From Novosphingobium sp. Rr 2-17 (GTDB lineage Bacteria; Pseudomonadota; Alphaproteobacteria; Sphingomonadales; Sphingomonadaceae): a stretch of DNA of 64,000 nt. Positions within the stretch are counted from its first letter, which is position 1; every line of letters starts with the position of its first letter. Made by a program: the position numbers and the translations under genes. The stretch covers positions 62,001-126,000 of the forward strand of contig NZ_AKFJ01000010.1 in NCBI RefSeq assembly GCF_000272475.1, given 5' to 3'. The notes beneath the pieces are model-generated. The model was not told where the DNA came from. It did no database searches and saw only the letters and a list, made by a program, of their open reading frames with translations. Shown in pieces: positions 9,237 through 17,832 of the stretch.

Positions 9237-9911
9237 ATGCGGCGAATAGACATATTGCTGGCGAGCGAACTTAGCGGCGGGCTCGTTCCCTTCCGACACG
9301 ACGGTTTAGAAGTCATGTTTCATCGCTGGAACGATATTTCCGAGCTACCATTAATCGAGGGTGCGCTCTGGATTTTTGTGGACTGGGTGCTGCCCGAGAT
9401 GTCGGGGTTGGAGCTGTGCCGCCGGCTGCGCGCCGACGCCTTGACGGCCTATGCTCACGTCACAATGGTGTTGGAAGAAGACGCGATCGAGGACCGCAAG
9501 CGCGCGCTGCGCATGGGGGCGGACGATTACATGGTCGGCCCGCTGACTCGCACTGCGCTGCTCGACCGCGTGCTGGGATCAAGCGTGTCCGAGCAGGACA
9601 GCGGCGGCGTTCGCGCGGTGACGCAAGGCGAATTGATGGTCGATGTCGCCGCGTTCCAGGCGCGCTTCCAGGGCAAACCGATCTCCCTGATGCCCAACGA
9701 ACTGCGCTTGCTGCGGTATTTTATCGAACATCCCGGTCGCGTCTTCAGCCGCCACCAGTTGATCGCCGCACTCGGCAAGCAGGAGCCGCCGGTGGACGAA
9801 CGCACCGTCGACGTCTGGATCGGTCGCCTGCGCCGCGCGCTCAAGGGTGTTGGGGCAGGCAATCCCCTGCGCACGGTGCGCTCGCTGGGGTATGTGTTCG
9901 ATACGGTTTGA
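9237..9911 (+). CDS. Atypical PhoB/OmpR-family response regulator
   Basis: 224 aa: a receiver-like domain (1-120) and an intact PhoB-type winged helix (130-224) with MPNELRLLRYFIEHPGR and DERTVDVWIGRLRRAL. The receiver keeps a putative phospho-acceptor Asp in FVDWVLPEMSG but lacks the usual acidic pair (ILLASELSGG in place of ILVVEDD), has Leu at the Thr/Ser switch (VTMVLEED) and has lost the conserved Lys (DDYMVGPLTR instead of DDYVTKPF). Phosphorelay control is therefore doubtful; it may be constitutive, ligand-controlled or a dimer partner of PhoB. It is divergent from the plcP-like operon and preceded by Pho-box repeats. Confidence 0.85.
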   Translation: MRRIDILLASELSGGLVPFRHDGLEVMFHRWNDISELPLIEGALWIFVDWVLPEMSGLELCRRLRADALTAYAHVTMVLEEDAIEDRKRALRMGADDYMVGPLTRTALLDRVLGSSVSEQDSGGVRAVTQGELMVDVAAFQARFQGKPISLMPNELRLLRYFIEHPGRVFSRHQLIAALGKQEPPVDERTVDVWIGRLRRALKGVGAGNPLRTVRSLGYVFDTV

Positions 9912-10068
9912 GACTGTGAAAGCTGACGGAGGCGATTGCGCTGGTTTCGGCAGCCCGCCAATATTCGCTTAGCTGTGGAAAACCAACGGTCAGTCTTTTA
10001 TCCGCAACATGTAAGGCGCGGCATATAAAATGATGGCGCCTGCTACAGTCTTTGCATAGCTTTCCATT

Positions 10069-10515
10069 ATGAGAGGGCTGTCATTCTTGTTTGGCGCTGC
10101 CATCCTTTTATCTGGATGCCATCGCGAACGAACCTATGCTGATGGTTGTGGCGCGATGCCATCGAACTGGATCACGCCCAGGCAGGGGCGCGGGGTGCTT
10201 TCGGTGCTCAGTATCATTGACGTTTCCGGTGATGGCACGATCAAATGGAACAGGGCCAAAATTTCGGAAACCCAGTTTCGCGATGGTCTAAAGCCGCTTG
10301 CGCGAATGAATCCGTTACCGGTCACACAAATCAAGTTTGCCACAGACGTTCCGTGCGAAACCGTTGTTCGATTAAGAAAGGCGATATCCACCAATTTGGA
10401 CTGCCAATACGGCCTTTGCGCCGAGGGCAACGGTCGATGGTGGATTATTGGCGATGTCGGGCCGCCTTTTATTGCTTTCGACCCACATCCAGAATTACCG
10501 CAAGACAGTGAATAG
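10069..10515 (+). CDS. Small lipoprotein with ExbD/TolR-like periplasmic domain
   Basis: 148 aa with a signal peptide and lipobox LLSGC (Cys17). The mature part has a pattern resembling the periplasmic domain of ExbD/TolR: a beta strand ending in DVSGDGTIKWN, an amphipathic helix (ETQFRDGLKPLARM), a strand QIKFATDVPCETVVRLRKAI, then a pair of Cys (LDCQYGLC) that could form a disulfide. There is no ExbB, TolQ or TonB partner and no membrane anchor other than the lipid. Similarity is by eye only. The gene stands alone between a response regulator and a convergent desaturase. Confidence 0.6.
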   Translation: MRGLSFLFGAAILLSGCHRERTYADGCGAMPSNWITPRQGRGVLSVLSIIDVSGDGTIKWNRAKISETQFRDGLKPLARMNPLPVTQIKFATDVPCETVVRLRKAISTNLDCQYGLCAEGNGRWWIIGDVGPPFIAFDPHPELPQDSE

Positions 10516-10548
10516 CGGAGTTTTGCGCGCCAAGTAATCGACAGTGCC

Positions 10549-11643
10549 TCACCGCGCCTTCATCGTGCTGCTTGCGAGACGCGCGAGCAGCGGGGTTAGG
10601 CCCGGATAGTTCGCGCGGCTGTAGGTCGAGGTTTCGCCCAAGTTCTCTTGCAAGCGGCGGTGGCACTCGGCGAGCGAGTGGTAAGGCATCGAGGGCAGGA
10701 GGTGGTGTAGCGCGTGGTAGCGCAGGCCCACCGGCGCCCATAGCCCGGAGAAGCGCGCGGGCGGGGGCACGTTCACCGAATCGAGGTACTGCGCCGTCAC
10801 GGTCATCGCCTCGCCGTCGTTTTCCCACAAATGGGCGACGAGGGTGCGGACCTGGTTGAGGAATGCCGTGAACGAAACCACGCACAGCGCGATCAGTAGC
10901 GGTCGCCATCCCCAGGCAAAGCTGGCGGCCAGCACCGCGATCGCCCATGCCGAGCAAGCCAGTTCCTGCCAGAATACCATGCGTGCAAAGGCGCCTTCGG
11001 GCATGCGGCGGCGGTAGCTTGGGTTGATCGCAAGGGCCGAGGCGCGTTCCCACACCATGCGGCGCAGCGGCGGAATGACGAGGCCCAGCGGCACCAGCAG
11101 GGCCGAGCGGATCAGCAGGCCGATGGGTAGCAGCAATGCGGTGAGAGCGAAGACCGGCAGGCTCCAAGGCTTCATCAATGCCAGCGGCAGATATTCGGGG
11201 TCTTCCACGGTGCCGTAACGGGTGCGGGCATGATGCTGGGTGTGGACGCCTTCATACATGAACGAAGGGATCAGCAGCGGCACGCCGACGAGCGCGTTCC
11301 AGCCCAGGCGGAAGCCGGGCAGGGCATCCTTGTGGATGTGAGTCAGTTCATGGATGAATAGCAGCGCGCGATAGAGCGTCAGCGACGCGAGCAAGCCGCA
11401 CAGCACGGCAACCATCGGGTTGGTCGCCAGGATGGCGCCCGCTAGTGCGGCATAACCGACGAAGGCGGAGGCCAGCATATCGGGCCAGTAGATGCTGGGC
11501 CGCGCTATTGCCAGATCGCGGGTCAGTTCCACGGCGGCGCGCAGCATGGCCTTGTCGTCGGGCATTTGCGAATGCCACGTCGAGGGGGGCGCGGCATCGC
11601 GGCGGGACTCGATAGGTTGCTTGAGCAGGTCCTGGGCAATCAT
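10549..11643 (-). CDS. Membrane fatty acid desaturase-family protein
   Basis: Integral membrane di-iron enzyme, 364 aa. Three histidine clusters typical of the family are present: HELTHIHKD, HTQHHART and HALHHLLP, separated by hydrophobic membrane segments (about 60-100, 165-195, 230-265). It probably introduces double bonds or hydroxyl groups in acyl chains or related lipids; substrate cannot be told. The ATG at 11643 is clean, and no neighbour is in the same operon. Confidence 0.85.
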   Translation of the reverse strand: MIAQDLLKQPIESRRDAAPPSTWHSQMPDDKAMLRAAVELTRDLAIARPSIYWPDMLASAFVGYAALAGAILATNPMVAVLCGLLASLTLYRALLFIHELTHIHKDALPGFRLGWNALVGVPLLIPSFMYEGVHTQHHARTRYGTVEDPEYLPLALMKPWSLPVFALTALLLPIGLLIRSALLVPLGLVIPPLRRMVWERASALAINPSYRRRMPEGAFARMVFWQELACSAWAIAVLAASFAWGWRPLLIALCVVSFTAFLNQVRTLVAHLWENDGEAMTVTAQYLDSVNVPPPARFSGLWAPVGLRYHALHHLLPSMPYHSLAECHRRLQENLGETSTYSRANYPGLTPLLARLASSTMKAR

Positions 11644-11796
11644 TCACGTCAATCCAAGGTCATCCAAGGTCCGATCGCGCGGGCCTTGGGGTTTGCACCG
11701 GCATCTATACGGCGGCGCTTGACAAAATGCCGTGCGCTCCAGCAGGCGTGCCGTACTTAACGCGCCCTTATCTTACGTCCAAACAAAGGCAGCATC

Positions 11797-12963
11797 GTGG
11801 CCATGGCTGAACTAGTGATCACTCCGATATCCAGCAAGGCCGATCGCGCTGCTTTTGTCGATTGCGCCTACCGTCTCAATGCGTCGGACCCGAACTGGGT
11901 GGCGAATTATCGGGCGGAGGAAATCTCCAAGTTCACGCCGGGCAAGAACCCCTTCTTTGAGCATGCCCGCGTTCAGTTGTTCCTGGCCAAGCGCGATGGG
12001 CGCGTCGTTGGGCGGATATCGGCGCAGATCGATGAACTGGCGCTTAAACAACCACTTGAGCAAGGTATGGGGCCGGGCACGGGCAATTGGGGCGCGATCG
12101 AGGCCGAGGATGAAGCTGTCGCCCGTGCCTTGATCGAGGCTGCCGAGGGCTGGCTGCGCGGGCAGGGGATGCATCGCGTGCTGGCGCCGATGAACATGTC
12201 GGTGTGGGAGGAGCCGGGCCTGCAAGTGCGGGGCCACGAACATCCGCCGATGGTGATGATGGCGCATCACAATGCTGCCTATCAAGGTTGGATAGAGGGT
12301 GCCGGCTATGGGCGGGTCAAGACGCTCTATACTTACGACCTTGATGTGCGCGTCCATTACCCTCCGCTAATTCAGCGGATCATTACTTCGGGCGAGAAGA
12401 ATTCAAAGATCCGTATTCGTGAGGTGGAGATCAAGCATTTCGCTCGGGATGCGGCGATTATATGCGAAATTCTCAACGATGCTTGGTCGGACAATTGGGG
12501 CTTCGTGCCGTTCACGGAGAAGGAAATCGAATACACCGGAAAGGCCCTGAAGCCGCTGGTGCATGAGAATCTTATCCGCATCGCCGAGTACGAAGGCGAG
12601 CCCGTGGCGTTCATGATGACGCTTCCCGACATGAATGACATCCAGCGCCGGGTCAACGGGCGCAACGGTAAGCCTTCGGTCCTTGGCCTTATCAAGTTGT
12701 TGTTATGGCTGCGAAAGCCGATGGGGGCCGGGATGCGGGTGCCGCTGATGGGTGTGCGCAAGCGGCTGCAATCATCGCGCCTTGCCAGCCAACTTGCCTT
12801 CATGATGATCGAGTACATCCGCCGCTCCGCCGTGGAGAAATTCAACTCCACGCGAGGCGAGATCGGCTGGGTTCTGGAAGATAACCAGGGAATGGTCGCC
12901 ATTGCCGACGCCATCAACAGCAAGGTCAACCGTGAATACGCGATCTACGAAAAGGCGCTGTAA
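11797..12963 (+). CDS. GNAT-fold family protein, function unknown
   Basis: 388 aa, cytoplasmic. The layout suggests two acetyltransferase-like halves: about 25-180, with VQLFLAKRDGRVVGRISAQID (strand-turn-strand as in GNAT motif A), and about 220-380, with LIRIAEYEGEPVAFMMTLPDMND and a C-terminal ending in NSKVNREYAIYEKAL. It resembles a conserved alphaproteobacterial family of hypothetical proteins; I do not know a substrate. GTG at 11797 has aaagg 8-10 bp upstream; ATG at 11803 is an alternative start. Confidence 0.65.
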   Translation: MAMAELVITPISSKADRAAFVDCAYRLNASDPNWVANYRAEEISKFTPGKNPFFEHARVQLFLAKRDGRVVGRISAQIDELALKQPLEQGMGPGTGNWGAIEAEDEAVARALIEAAEGWLRGQGMHRVLAPMNMSVWEEPGLQVRGHEHPPMVMMAHHNAAYQGWIEGAGYGRVKTLYTYDLDVRVHYPPLIQRIITSGEKNSKIRIREVEIKHFARDAAIICEILNDAWSDNWGFVPFTEKEIEYTGKALKPLVHENLIRIAEYEGEPVAFMMTLPDMNDIQRRVNGRNGKPSVLGLIKLLLWLRKPMGAGMRVPLMGVRKRLQSSRLASQLAFMMIEYIRRSAVEKFNSTRGEIGWVLEDNQGMVAIADAINSKVNREYAIYEKAL

Positions 12964-12964
12964 A

Positions 12965-13008
12965 GACGTCGCTAAGATGTCGATAAGGTGTCGATAGCGC
13001 GTCGTTAG
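12965..13008. repeat. Four imperfect 11-bp tandem repeats
   Basis: Just after a stop codon, units with core GTCG-N-TA (gacgtcgctaa, gatgtcgataa, ggtgtcgatag, cgcgtcgttag) follow each other at exactly 11 bp. Function unknown; the position is between the 3' ends of two convergent genes. Confidence 0.6.
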
Positions 13009-13050
13009 CGTTTTCGAAGCAGGTGGAATCACCTGCTGGCTCGGAAAACG
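13009..13050. terminator. Hairpin terminator candidate between convergent genes
   Basis: Outer arms CGTTTTC (13009) and GAAAACG (13044) enclose a perfect inner stem AGCAGGTG/CACCTGCT with a 4-nt loop (gaat). It could serve both the GNAT-like gene and the convergent lipoprotein gene. Confidence 0.6.
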
Positions 13051-13126
13051 CGGCGAAATAAGAGTCTGGAGCAACCGAGCCGATGCAATCGGATCGGAAC
13101 TTGCGCTAGCGTGCTGCTGGCGCTGT

Positions 13127-13450
13127 TTACTGCGCCGTCACCTCGGGCGAAGCGTCCGGTGACGGCGTCTCCGGTACGACCACGTCCTCGTTCTCGCCCG
13201 CCGCTGCCGAGGCGTCTGCGCCCGGCTCGCCCCGTGGAATGCCTCCCAATCCGGGCAGGGCGCCATCGGGGCTGGCGAGCGGCGCCTGCGACTTGACGGT
13301 ATCGTAAGGCAGCATCTCGTCACCGACCGAGCGTGGCAGCAGTTCGCCGCCGGCTGCCGTCTTGGGGGCCTCTGCTTCCTTCTTGCAGGCCGACAGGCCC
13401 AGGACGAGCGCCGCCGACGCTGCAAGGGTGAGGCCGGTCGCAACTTTCAT
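13127..13450 (-). CDS. Small Pro/Ala/Glu-rich lipoprotein
   Basis: 107 aa. Signal peptide with lipobox LSAC (Cys22) followed by KKEAEAPK and a low-complexity acidic Pro/Ala-rich tail, so probably an anchored, largely disordered periplasmic or outer-membrane lipoprotein. The start at 13450 has a strong AGGAG 7 bp upstream and shares one base with the lipB stop (TGATG), so it is translationally coupled to lipB. Function unknown. Confidence 0.75.
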   Translation of the reverse strand: MKVATGLTLAASAALVLGLSACKKEAEAPKTAAGGELLPRSVGDEMLPYDTVKSQAPLASPDGALPGLGGIPRGEPGADASAAAGENEDVVVPETPSPDASPEVTAQ

Positions 13451-14142
13451 CAGGCAGGCTCCTTGGGGCAGGCGATGTCGAGCATGGCGAGGAACGCGGG
13501 GGCGCGTGCGATCATGGCGGCGTCCCATGCCGCATAGTCGGCATCATGGCCCAGCCGGGATAGGCTGGTGACGCCGAATTCCTCGATCCCGCAGGGGACG
13601 ATGCCGTTGAAATGGCTCAAATCCGGGTGAATGTTCACCGAAAACCCGTGCATCGTCACCCACTTGCGGATGCGCACGCCGATCGCGCCGACTTTCGCCT
13701 CGCGCCCGTCGATGTCGTTGGTCCAGATGCCGATGCGACCATCGGCGCGGAAGCCCTCGACGCCGAAATCGCGCAGCGTCTCGATGACCCAACCTTCCAG
13801 CGCATGGACGAAGCCGCGCGCGTCGCGGGCGCGCTTGCGCAAGTCGAGCAGCACATAGCCGATGCGCTGTCCGGGGCCGTGGTAGGTATAACGGCCACCG
13901 CGCCCGGCTTCGACCACCTCGAAGCGTGGGTCGAGCAATTCGGCCACGGCGGCGCTGGTGCCAGCGGTGTAGACCGGCGGGTGCTCCAGCAGCCAGATCA
14001 GTTCGCGCGCTTCGCCGGCCACGATCGCGGCGTTGCGCGCGGTCATTTCCTCCAGCGCGGCGCGGTAGGGCACGGGCTGCGATGACACGCGCAGTTCGAT
14101 GTCCCCAGGTAGTTCTACTGGAAATGCAGGCTGAATCGTCAT
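13450..14142 (-). CDS. lipB: Octanoyltransferase LipB
   Basis: Transfers octanoyl from acyl carrier protein to lipoyl domains, the first step of lipoate assembly on pyruvate and 2-oxoglutarate dehydrogenases. 230 aa, close to the usual length. Motifs: [29 protein letters not shown], the catalytic Lys in [10 protein letters not shown] and the catalytic Cys in [14 protein letters not shown] chose the ATG at 14142 because the LipB fold begins shortly after; the open frame extends farther upstream without similarity. lipA is not in the window. Confidence 0.93.
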   Translation of the reverse strand: MTIQPAFPVELPGDIELRVSSQPVPYRAALEEMTARNAAIVAGEARELIWLLEHPPVYTAGTSAAVAELLDPRFEVVEAGRGGRYTYHGPGQRIGYVLLDLRKRARDARGFVHALEGWVIETLRDFGVEGFRADGRIGIWTNDIDGREAKVGAIGVRIRKWVTMHGFSVNIHPDLSHFNGIVPCGIEEFGVTSLSRLGHDADYAAWDAAMIARAPAFLAMLDIACPKEPA

Positions 14143-14246
14143 GGCGCGTTGCGTGGCGTCATTCCCTGCGGTTATCAAGTGCCTTTCGGCGGGCACCGCG
14201 CCCGCGCGGGCCGGCGGATCGTTCGGCAAGCATTTTGGAGTTACCG

Positions 14247-15071
14247 ATGACCTTCGACAGCAATCGCGCCTGGCAAGATGCCGTGGCTGCCGTGCGCGCC
14301 AACCGCCAAGTGCTGCTGGCGCTGGGGGGCGTATTTTTCCTGTTGCCGGCGCTGCTCTCGACGATGTTCCTGTCCGACATCCAGACCCGCATTCTGGAGA
14401 ACGCGTCCAAGCCCGAATTGCTGGACAAACTGATACGAGAGAACATGGGCATGCTGCTTGGCTTTGGCCTGGGCGGAATGGCAGTGCAGTTGATCGGCTA
14501 TGTTGCGGTGATGGCGCTGTTGAGCGATCGGGGGCGGCCCACCGTGGGCGAGACGATCGCCACCGGCTTGCGCGGGTTGCCGACGCTGTTGCTGGCCGGC
14601 CTGATTTTCGGGTCGGCGGCACTGGCTCTCTCCACCCTGCTGTCGGCGATCCTGGGCAGCCTGCTCGGCATGGTCGGCGCCGGGATCGCGGTGTTCGCGC
14701 TGCTGGTCCTGATCTCCTATGCTTCGATCAAGCTGTCGCTCACCATGCCGGTCGTGGTGAACGAGCGTGTACGCAACCCGGTGGCCGCGTTGGCCCGCTC
14801 CTGGCGGCTGACGCAGGGCAACTCTATGCGCCTTTTCGGCTTCTACAGCCTGCTGTTTCTGGGCTACATGGCGATTGCGCTAGTGGCGACATTCATTGTC
14901 GTCGCTCCGGCTCTGCTGCTGCTCGGCCAGGGGCAGGCCTCGCTTCTGGTGACGGGGCTCGTTACCGGCGCGGTAGGCGCGACGGCGAATGTGGTGCTGA
15001 CGGCGGTGCTGGCGCAAGTGCATCGCCAGTTGGCCGGTTCGAGTGCGGACGCTGCCCGAACGTTCGAGTGA
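14247..15071 (+). CDS. Polytopic membrane protein, glycerophosphodiester-phosphodiesterase membrane-domain-like
   Basis: 274 aa with about six hydrophobic segments (26-48, 72-95, 107-135, 140-160, 195-220, 228-255) and a conserved-looking cytoplasmic stretch [16 protein letters not shown] between helices 4 and 5. That signature is shared with the membrane domains fused to some GlpQ-type enzymes and with related standalone proteins; no catalytic domain is present here. The ATG at 14247 has GGAG 6 bp upstream. Divergent from lipB with a 104-bp gap. Confidence 0.65.
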   Translation: MTFDSNRAWQDAVAAVRANRQVLLALGGVFFLLPALLSTMFLSDIQTRILENASKPELLDKLIRENMGMLLGFGLGGMAVQLIGYVAVMALLSDRGRPTVGETIATGLRGLPTLLLAGLIFGSAALALSTLLSAILGSLLGMVGAGIAVFALLVLISYASIKLSLTMPVVVNERVRNPVAALARSWRLTQGNSMRLFGFYSLLFLGYMAIALVATFIVVAPALLLLGQGQASLLVTGLVTGAVGATANVVLTAVLAQVHRQLAGSSADAARTFE

Positions 15072-15360
15072 GGGTGGAGGCGGACCTGGTGCGACGAGGC
15101 CGTTGCACCATTTCCAAGACTTCGCCTAAGGCTTGGCAGCAGGGAAAGAGCATCAAAGCGCCAGGCCTCTAACCCAGGCGTCTAACAATGCCTTTCTGCG
15201 CACATCCTCGTCATTCCCGCGAAGGCGGGAACCCAACTGATGTCATCTCAACCCAAACCGTCACCAGATAGGTTTCCGCCTTCGCGGGAATGACGAGTGA
15301 GGGAGGTGAATTGGCGTGCTTGGATTTATGCAAGCGAGAGTAGGCAGTCCGCAGGGCCTC
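15072..15360. other. Intergenic region containing a palindromic repeat element
   Basis: 289 bp without a convincing gene between a membrane protein gene and the 3' end of a convergent methyltransferase gene. Most of it is the inverted-repeat element annotated at 15207-15297; nothing else is recognisable. Confidence 0.7.
15207..15297. repeat. REP-like palindromic element, complete copy
   Basis: Two 27-bp arms, CTCGTCATTCCCGCGAAGGC onward (15207-15233) and its reverse complement (15271-15297), flank a 37-bp spacer. The right half and spacer recur at 30474-30543, so this is a dispersed element and not a simple terminator. Confidence 0.75.
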
Positions 15361-15999
15361 TCAGCCCTCGGCGTCTTCCTTCCAGCCCCAGTACAGGAAG
15401 CAGGGCAGCACGTTCAGCGGTTCGAACGCGGCGTCGATGCGGCGGAAGTGGCGCGCCATGAACGTGCGCGCTGCCGAGGTGAACTGATAGACCAGGAAGG
15501 CGCCGCCGGGGCGCAGAACGCGGTGGGTGGCGCTGGCGATGGCCGGGCCGACGCCGTCCGGCAAGGTCGAGAACGGCAGGCCGGACAAGACATAGTCCGC
15601 CTTTTCATGTCCGTGCGCCCGAACGATCTCTTCCACGTCGGTGGCCGATCCGTGGACCGCGATGAAGCGGCTGTCGGTAATCGTGCGGCGCAAGTATTCG
15701 ATGAACAGATCGTTGGTGTCGATCACGATCAGGGTCGCGTCGCGTCCGAGCCGATCGAGTACGGGGCGGCAGAAGGTGCCGACGCCCGGGCCATATTCGA
15801 CGAACAGCTTGCACGTATGCCAATCGACAGGCGCCAGCATTTTTCGGATCGTAAAGCGCGATGAGGGAATGATCGATCCGACCATTACCGGATGGCGCAG
15901 GAAACCTTCGAAGAACACTCCGAAGGGCCCGAGTCTGCGCTTGGCGATCCGCTTGATCCGCTGGGGCAGTGCCTCTCGGGCAACATCGGTACTTGTCAT
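15361..15999 (-). CDS. Class I SAM-dependent methyltransferase, PmtA-like phospholipid N-methyltransferase family
   Basis: 212 aa. The N-terminal FFEGFLRHPVMVGSIIPSS is the hallmark amphipathic region of the PmtA/COG3963 group, followed by the SAM-binding EYGPGVGTF and the downstream motifs VIDTNDLF and SGLPFSTLP. Members convert phosphatidylethanolamine to phosphatidylcholine or are uncharacterised relatives. The exact lipid substrate is not provable from sequence. Single gene, convergent with its upstream neighbour. Confidence 0.8.
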   Translation of the reverse strand: MTSTDVAREALPQRIKRIAKRRLGPFGVFFEGFLRHPVMVGSIIPSSRFTIRKMLAPVDWHTCKLFVEYGPGVGTFCRPVLDRLGRDATLIVIDTNDLFIEYLRRTITDSRFIAVHGSATDVEEIVRAHGHEKADYVLSGLPFSTLPDGVGPAIASATHRVLRPGGAFLVYQFTSAARTFMARHFRRIDAAFEPLNVLPCFLYWGWKEDAEG

Positions 16000-16122
16000 G
16001 CTGTCGAATGCTCTCGCTTGGCCGGCCGCACGGCCACGAAGTTGCCCTGCGGTGGCAGATTGTTTCCGTCATTGCAAGGAGGTGGGGGGGCCGTTTTCGG
16101 TGAATAGAAGACGGCCAACTCC

Positions 16123-16467
16123 CTAAAGAATTTCGTGAACCTTGTCTTGAGGACGACAAAGCCTGACGCCCTTATTGGTTTCCACGAGGGGGCGTTCGAT
16201 CAACTTGGGCTCGGCGGCCATCGCGGCCAGAACATCGGCATCGCTTGCGGCAGGCAAGCCGCGTTCCTCGGCATCCGTACCCCTCAGGCGCAATCCCTGC
16301 TGCGGCGTCAGCCCGGCGTCGCGATAAAGCTGCGCCAGCTTTTCGGCGCTGGGCGGAGTCTTTAGATACTCGATCACTTCGACGTCCACGCCGGGCGTTT
16401 CTTCCAGGATCGCCAGCGTCTTGCGCGAGGTGCCGCAGGCGGGGTTGTGCCAGATCGTGGCGTTCAT
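16123..16467 (-). CDS. arsC: Arsenate reductase-family protein (ArsC/YffB, thioredoxin fold)
   Basis: 114 aa. Active-site Cys11 in HNPACGTSRKTL, and the LIERPLVE segment with the conserved Arg near residue 94, as in glutaredoxin-dependent arsenate reductases. No arsR, arsB or acr3 gene lies nearby, so it may act as a general ArsC-like reductase or Spx/YffB relative and not as part of a resistance operon. Confidence 0.85.
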   Translation of the reverse strand: MNATIWHNPACGTSRKTLAILEETPGVDVEVIEYLKTPPSAEKLAQLYRDAGLTPQQGLRLRGTDAEERGLPAASDADVLAAMAAEPKLIERPLVETNKGVRLCRPQDKVHEIL

Positions 16468-16683
16468 TCGGGTGTTCCTCCGTCGTTGTTCTGGGAGAAT
16501 GCAGGGATGGCGCCCGCGTTACCGTCAGATGGCGGCGCGGCGGTGTCCCTGTGTCCCTCGACCATTCCTGCGCGTTGCCCCAGCAGCGCACCCAGCGCAA
16601 GCCACTCACCGCCCGGCCCACGTGACGGGTCAAACCGGATGTGCCTGCTTGCCGTCCGCCGCGATGCGGCTAGACTGCCGGCC

Positions 16684-17244
16684 GTGACCGTCCAACAATA
16701 CCTCTCGGGCCGCCTGCTGCTGGCGATGCCGGGCATGTTCGACCCGCGTTTCGAGCGGTCGGTCAACGTGATCTGCGTTCATGACGAGAATGGCGCGCTG
16801 GGCATCGGCATCGGCCAAGTGCGCGAAGGCGTGCGATTCCACGATGTGTTGGCGGAACTGGACCTCGACCCCGGCGTCTCGCCCGATGTCGAGGTGCTGC
16901 ACGGCGGCCCGGTGGAGCCGGGGCGCGGTTTTGTCCTGCATTCGACCGATTGGGGCGGAACCGACACGATCCTGGTAGACCCGCTGTGCGCCTTGTCCGC
17001 CTCGATGGACGTGCTGCGCGCGATCACCGAAGGGCGAGGGCCGAGCCAGTGGCTGCTGGCGCTCGGCTATGCGGGCTGGGGCGCGGGGCAGTTGGAGGGC
17101 GAGATGCGCCACCATGGCTGGTACGCTGCCGCCGGCCATCGTCCGGTCCTGTTCGAGACTGCCTCGGCAGCCCGCTGGATGGCGACCTGGCGGGCGGAAG
17201 GGATCGACCCCGCCTTACTCTCGACGCAGACGGGCCGGGCTTAG
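16684..17244 (+). CDS. YqgE/AlgH family protein (UPF0301)
   Basis: Conserved cytoplasmic protein of unknown biochemical role, 186 aa, almost exactly the length of E. coli YqgE (187). Family motifs: LLLAMPGMFDPRFERSV, HDENGALGI, VLHGGPVEPGRGFVLH and LALGYAGWGAGQLEGEM. The GTG at 16684 (VTVQQYLSG) gives the normal N-terminus; the open frame extends 79 codons upstream without similarity, and the first internal ATG would remove conserved residues. Confidence 0.9.
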   Translation: MTVQQYLSGRLLLAMPGMFDPRFERSVNVICVHDENGALGIGIGQVREGVRFHDVLAELDLDPGVSPDVEVLHGGPVEPGRGFVLHSTDWGGTDTILVDPLCALSASMDVLRAITEGRGPSQWLLALGYAGWGAGQLEGEMRHHGWYAAAGHRPVLFETASAARWMATWRAEGIDPALLSTQTGRA

Positions 17245-17258
17245 CAGACAGGTAAGGC

Positions 17259-17828
17259 TTAGGCTCGGCGCAGATCCTCGGGGCGGTCCACGTCGAAATG
17301 GATCGCGGGATCGTCGCAATCTACGAACACCACGTCCGCGCGCTGGCGCAGGATGCGGCCCGCGCCTTCGTCGCCGGTGAGGCCGTCCATGTCGGGGAAC
17401 GCGGCGGCGCTCAGCAGCGCGGGGTGGCCGGGCTTGCCGTGGTGGCGGGGCAATGCGGCATACGCGCTGCCGATCTGCGCCAGCAACAGCGCGGCCATGG
17501 CGTGGGGGACCGCCGGCATATCTCCAAGGAACACCAACACGCACCGCGCGCCTGAGGCAGCGGCGATGCCGGCTTTCAGCGAATCGGACAAGGCGCTGCT
17601 GTTCAGGCGGATGACTTCGACGGGCGGTTCGCCGGGCCACTCGCCGCAGTCGAGTCCGGGCCGGGCAACGACGACCACCTGCGAGACCGGCGCGGCGCGG
17701 GCGGCGCGGATCGCGTGGAACAGCAGCGGCTCGCCCCGCAGCATGGCCGAGAGCTTGTCGCCGCCGAAGCGGCTGGCGCTGCCTGCGGCCAGGACGATGG
17801 CGACCGTTCCTGCCTTCGGGTCCTTCAC
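17259..17828 (-). CDS. MocA/MobA-like nucleotidyltransferase (molybdenum cofactor cytidylyltransferase type)
   Basis: 189 aa. GT-A nucleotidyltransferase fold with LAAGSASRFGGDKL at residues 14-26, the metal-binding GDMP at about 102, and GKPGHPALL, which is characteristic of MocA-type enzymes that make molybdopterin cytosine dinucleotide. It begins 4 bp after the XdhC gene and is surely in its operon. Together they suggest maturation of a molybdenum hydroxylase of the xanthine dehydrogenase family, whose structural genes are not in the window. Confidence 0.85.
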   Translation of the reverse strand: MKDPKAGTVAIVLAAGSASRFGGDKLSAMLRGEPLLFHAIRAARAAPVSQVVVVARPGLDCGEWPGEPPVEVIRLNSSALSDSLKAGIAAASGARCVLVFLGDMPAVPHAMAALLLAQIGSAYAALPRHHGKPGHPALLSAAAFPDMDGLTGDEGAGRILRQRADVVFVDCDDPAIHFDVDRPEDLRRA

Positions 17829-17832
17829 CGCC

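Noticed and set aside
12965..13008. 11-bp repeats as a Pho box
   Set aside because: Core is GTCG and not GTCA, and the position is the 3' end of convergent genes, not a promoter.
16123..16467. Arsenic resistance operon
   Set aside because: A single ArsC-like gene without arsR or an arsenite pump.
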